DNA of 63,905 nt. Source: JAZDRH01 sp047470865. Its GTDB lineage: Bacteria; Pseudomonadota; Gammaproteobacteria; Pseudomonadales; Pseudomonadaceae. The number at the start of each line of letters is the position of its first letter. The first letter of the stretch is position 1. The stretch covers positions 1 through 63,905 of the forward strand of contig NZ_JAZDRH010000019.1 of NCBI RefSeq assembly GCF_047470865.1. The letters run 5' to 3'. The translations under genes and the position numbers were made by a program. Below the pieces are notes generated by a model. It ran no database searches and was not told the origin of the DNA. It saw nothing but the letters and a program-made list of their open reading frames with translations. This document shows, piece by piece, positions 61,019 to 63,905 of this stretch.

Positions 61019-62386
61019 TTAAAGCGAATCGTCATCGCCAAATTTAGCAGGGAGTAATATATTTAATAACAAGGCAGCAATGCCACCTGTAGCAACCCCT
61101 GAGCTTAAAACATTGCGCACTAGTTCAGGTAAATGCTTTAAAAAATCAGGAACCTGAGCAATCCCCAAACCCAAACCTAATGAAATAGCAATAATCAGCA
61201 AAGCACGACGATCTAACTGAATGCCCGCTAAAATATTAATCCCAGAGGCTGCTACAGAGCCAAACATCACAATCACAGCACCGCCCAATACAGCCTGCGG
61301 AACCGCCTGAATAATACCGGCAATTTTAGGGAACAAACCCAGCAAAATTAATAATGCGGCAATCCAAATTCCCACCCAGCGGCTGGCAATACCTGTTAAT
61401 TGAATAACACCATTATTTTGCGCAAAAACAGAGCTTGGAAATGTATTAAATAAACCAGCTAAAAATGAATTGGCGCCATTAACTAATACGCCGCCTTTAA
61501 TACGTTGCATCCAGTCTTTACCCTCTACTGGCTGCTTTGAAATTTTACTGGTTGCCGTGATATCACCAATGGCTTCTAGCGAGGTCACTAGATAAATAAA
61601 AATTAAAGGTATAAATAATGACCAAGAAAAACCAATACCAAAATGCATAGGAGAGGGTGCTTGGAAGATAGGTGATTCATGCATGCCTTTAAAATCCAGA
61701 TGCCCCATATAGCCTGCAATAGCATAGCCAACAAGCAAAGCAATAAGAATAGAAGCGCTCTTTAACCAAACAATATTCAAGCGATTTAATCCAATAATAA
61801 TGCCTAGTACAGTACAAGATAAAATCAAATTATCGGCATTAGCAAAGGTTCCATCCCCCATGGCTGGGTAACCACCGCCCATGCTAATTAAGCCTTCTTT
61901 AATAAGCGTCAAGCCAATAAGCAGCACCACTATGCCAGTGACTAAAGGTGAAATTAAACGTTTCACCCACGGCAAAATGCGAGATACCCCCATTTCAATA
62001 AAGGAACCTGCAATAACAACACCAAACACAGCAGCTAATACCTGTTCTACTGGCGTGCCATTAGCCACCATAAGCGAGCCAATCGTCATAATTGGCATGA
62101 TGAAATTAAAACTTGTACCTTGAACAATCAGCAAACCTGCCCCAAAAGGCCCCACTTTTTTACATTGCAAGAAGGTCGCTATACCTGAAATGATCAAAGA
62201 CATTGACAAGATCATATTCGTATCACGTGTAGAAACATCCAAAGCATTACAAATAAGCAAGCCAGGTGTCACTATCGGCACAATAATGGCCAATAAATGC
62301 TGAAGTGCTGCAAAAAATGCCACCAAAGGGCGTGGCTTATCATTAAGGTGCAGTATTAAGTCTTGCGACTTAGAAGGGCTAGTCAT
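61019..62386 (-). CDS. NCS2-family xanthine/uracil permease
   Basis: A 455-residue nucleobase:proton symporter with about fourteen membrane segments. The conserved QH of TM1 is in AALQHLLAIIVP, QGTSFNFIMP is the TM3 region, TSLEAIGDITATS holds the substrate-binding Glu (TM8), and NTFPSSVFAQNNGVIQLTG is the NCS2 TM10 region. Xanthine/urate-type specificity (XanP-like) is suggested by the TSLEAIGD block, but uracil is possible. Start: ATG at 62386; a GTG at 62398 is in frame, neither has a strong site. Confidence 0.88.
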   Translation of the reverse strand: MTSPSKSQDLILHLNDKPRPLVAFFAALQHLLAIIVPIVTPGLLICNALDVSTRDTNMILSMSLIISGIATFLQCKKVGPFGAGLLIVQGTSFNFIMPIMTIGSLMVANGTPVEQVLAAVFGVVIAGSFIEMGVSRILPWVKRLISPLVTGIVVLLIGLTLIKEGLISMGGGYPAMGDGTFANADNLILSCTVLGIIIGLNRLNIVWLKSASILIALLVGYAIAGYMGHLDFKGMHESPIFQAPSPMHFGIGFSWSLFIPLIFIYLVTSLEAIGDITATSKISKQPVEGKDWMQRIKGGVLVNGANSFLAGLFNTFPSSVFAQNNGVIQLTGIASRWVGIWIAALLILLGLFPKIAGIIQAVPQAVLGGAVIVMFGSVAASGINILAGIQLDRRALLIIAISLGLGLGIAQVPDFLKHLPELVRNVLSSGVATGGIAALLLNILLPAKFGDDDSL

Positions 62387-62470
62387 GATCAGTTTCACAT
62401 ACTGAAAGGAACAAGAAGCGGCGCATTATACCCTAACCCATCCATTACGGGAGTGTTTTTCCACGCTTAC

Positions 62471-62809
62471 TTAAAGTGCTGTCATATCGCGTGTAGCTAT
62501 ATAAGTAATGACCAACACACTAATAACGCCATGCGCACCTAACAACAAGTTAATACGCAAGCTGCTGTACTCATAACCTTGAAAAACCCCTTGTACTGCG
62601 ACAAAAGTGACTGTCTCAGCAAATAAATACAGTACATAAGTAAAGCCCGTCAAACGCCATACTTTAGATTTGTTTAGCGTTGATAACCAATACTTTATGC
62701 CTATTAACAAAGGTATTAAATAGGCAGCCCACAGCATAAAAATGCCTAACTGGCGAAATCCTGCGTTAACGTTGCTTAACATAGCTAAAACATCACTAAT
62801 TTCATTCAT
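62471..62809 (-). CDS. Small membrane protein of unknown function
   Basis: A 112-residue protein with three predicted helices (LGIFMLWAAYLIPLLIGI, GFTYVLYLFAETVTFVAV, INLLLGAHGVISVLVITYI). I do not recognise it. It is transcribed toward the permease gene with about 80 bases between, and may share its mRNA. Confidence 0.6.
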   Translation of the reverse strand: MNEISDVLAMLSNVNAGFRQLGIFMLWAAYLIPLLIGIKYWLSTLNKSKVWRLTGFTYVLYLFAETVTFVAVQGVFQGYEYSSLRINLLLGAHGVISVLVITYIATRDMTAL

Positions 62810-63110
62810 ACTGACACATCAAATAGACTATTATTCCTAAATTTAAATAGTGCACCAGATGCACATCAGCATTTTTCTAGCGCAGCAGAAGTCAATTTAA
62901 CCAATAAACCTAGGTAGCACCTTAATATGCATCAATAGCAAGAATCCAACAAACCAAAAATTTAGCCAACCCCTTTCCATTTCAGAGTTGAACTCAGTGC
63001 CTATGTATCGCTATTCGCTCTGGAAACACAATCTTAGAGCCATATAGCAGTAACAGGTGTTTTAGTTAAAAAATATCGATTAACAATAGATTTTAAGGCA
63101 ATAAATACGG
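62810..63110. other. Non-coding stretch
   Basis: Three hundred bases without a plausible gene on either strand. The only structure I see is GTGCA-N5-TGCAC (62850-62864), about 40 bases ahead of the small membrane gene, which could be an operator. No terminator stands out. Confidence 0.4.
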
Positions 63111-63665
63111 TCAAACAACAAAGGAGCCAGGTGTTCTATACAATTTCACAGACAACTTTCTTATATCGGAATTAAAGGTTTTAATCCTATCGAGTTTATT
63201 ATCAATCGTTATCAAATCATACTCAGCAACTGTAAGCAATAAGAGCAACTCTTTATAGCAGTCACGCAAATAATGCGCTTTTAGGTTATTTATTGGAAGC
63301 TTATTTAACTTAGTTATATCTTCTCTAATCCTAAACAAATATTCATTAGCTATATCTAATTCTGAGGCCTCCTCTCTATGGAAAGAATTATACCCATCAC
63401 AAATGCTATTTATAGTACCCTGAACCCAAAAAGCGAGCTTTTCTTGATCAACTCGAAAGAATTTAAAATAATAATAAACAGGAAAAAAACCTCCAACAAG
63501 AATATATACCACTGAAAAATACAACTCAAACTGAGCAAACCAAGTTTCCTTTACATAATTGTGCGTAAGCATAACTAAAAATAACGACAATATAGTATTA
63601 AAAATAGGAAGTATGTATAGCTTAACCTCTCGAACAAAAACCCTAATAAACTCTCTAAACCCCAT
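63111..63665 (-). CDS. Two-helix membrane protein of unknown function
   Basis: A 184-residue, AT-rich gene. The N-terminus holds two membrane helices (about residues 18-35 and 48-66, ending VYYYFKFF); the remainder is a long helical cytoplasmic part (ANEYLFRIREDITKLNKLP, KELLLLLTVAEYDLI) likely to form a coiled coil. It is not recognised as a known family. No ribosome-binding site of note. The lower GC than its neighbours suggests an accessory gene. Confidence 0.55.
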   Translation of the reverse strand: MGFREFIRVFVREVKLYILPIFNTILSLFLVMLTHNYVKETWFAQFELYFSVVYILVGGFFPVYYYFKFFRVDQEKLAFWVQGTINSICDGYNSFHREEASELDIANEYLFRIREDITKLNKLPINNLKAHYLRDCYKELLLLLTVAEYDLITIDNKLDRIKTFNSDIRKLSVKLYRTPGSFVV

Positions 63666-63905
63666 ATTTCACTCACCAACTGACAAAGGTTAAAACTTAG
63701 TATAAAGCGCTCTATTCCAAAAAAACCACAGGCTATCTAAAAATAGCCAAACGCCAACGCAGATGTAAATTACAAGAAAACCTCCCCCTATTCAAATTGG
63801 TTAAAAAACAGTCAACTTTTTAGCTTTTCGCAAAATCACATATTTAGTATAAATAGAATATATTTATCTAAATAGCATTTCATCAAGCTATACATACGCC
63901 AAATA

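Noticed and set aside
62850..62864. GTGCA-N5-TGCAC as a possible NtrC site
   Set aside because: It lacks the full TGCACC-N5-GGTGCA consensus and no sigma-54 promoter is near.

Overview
The window is a gene-dense stretch of a gammaproteobacterial chromosome. Gene order and protein content point to the Pseudomonadaceae. The run nadB / algU-mucA-mucB-mucC-mucD / lepA-lepB-DUF4845-rnc-era-recO-pdxJ is the classical Pseudomonas arrangement, and so are cysS-glnS / ppiB-lpxH and dusA-tal-STAS-phosphatase-mlaA. The DNA is far richer in A+T than typical Pseudomonas (by eye near 40 % GC). This suggests a low-GC, perhaps host- or gut-associated relative such as the Entomomonas or Thiopseudomonas group. 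The genus assignment is inference. I see no tRNA, rRNA, transposase, integrase or phage gene.

Layout. 1-8.6 kb: a secreted protein, a nicotinamide-riboside uptake/kinase pair (pnuC-nadR-like), zapE-queH, ppiC, a pseudouridine-synthase-like protein without its catalytic Asp, a LysE exporter, a lipoprotein, a trpB without trpA, and an AT-rich patch of small orphans. 8.6-14.8 kb: two tandem NlpC/P60 lipoproteins, a degenerate Tag-like glycosylase, an ABC-2 exporter, DUF1285, and a TetR-radical SAM pair. 14.9-27.6 kb: the pdxJ-recO-era-rnc-lepB-lepA block and the alginate/envelope-stress locus (mucD to algU, with an AlgU-type promoter), then nadB facing ygfX-sdhE. 27.7-31.2 kb: ygfZ, then ubiU-ubiV-ubiT (oxygen-independent ubiquinone synthesis) behind a perfect ANR/FNR box. 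31.4-41.8 kb: a large orphan protein, tamB-tamA, xthA, a bestrophin-like channel and a sodium/proton antiporter.

41.9-49.9 kb: yheU, a two-component system (CarSR-like) with two PepSY proteins behind four 11-bp-phased TTAAG repeats, queD, and ydbH-ynbE-ydbL followed by a thioesterase-like gene. 50.0-50.87 kb: a type I-F CRISPR array (15 repeats, 14 spacers) with no cas gene in the window, then a presumed leader and a vestigial reading frame before dusA. 51.4-62.8 kb: dusA, tal, an anti-sigma-antagonist/phosphatase pair, mlaA, cysS-glnS, ppiB-lpxH, plsC, a purine/uracil permease, and small membrane orphans to the end.

Themes. Envelope building and surveillance dominate: AlgU-Muc, TamAB, YdbH-YnbE-YdbL, MlaA, LpxH, PlsC and NlpC/P60. 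NAD supply appears twice (de novo nadB and riboside salvage), queuosine twice (queD, queH), and low-oxygen respiration through ubiUVT. The most unusual points are the cas-less I-F array whose spacers share a short motif, the phased direct-repeat operator, the ANR box on ubiUVT, the solitary trpB, and several enzyme-family members that have lost catalytic residues or a domain.
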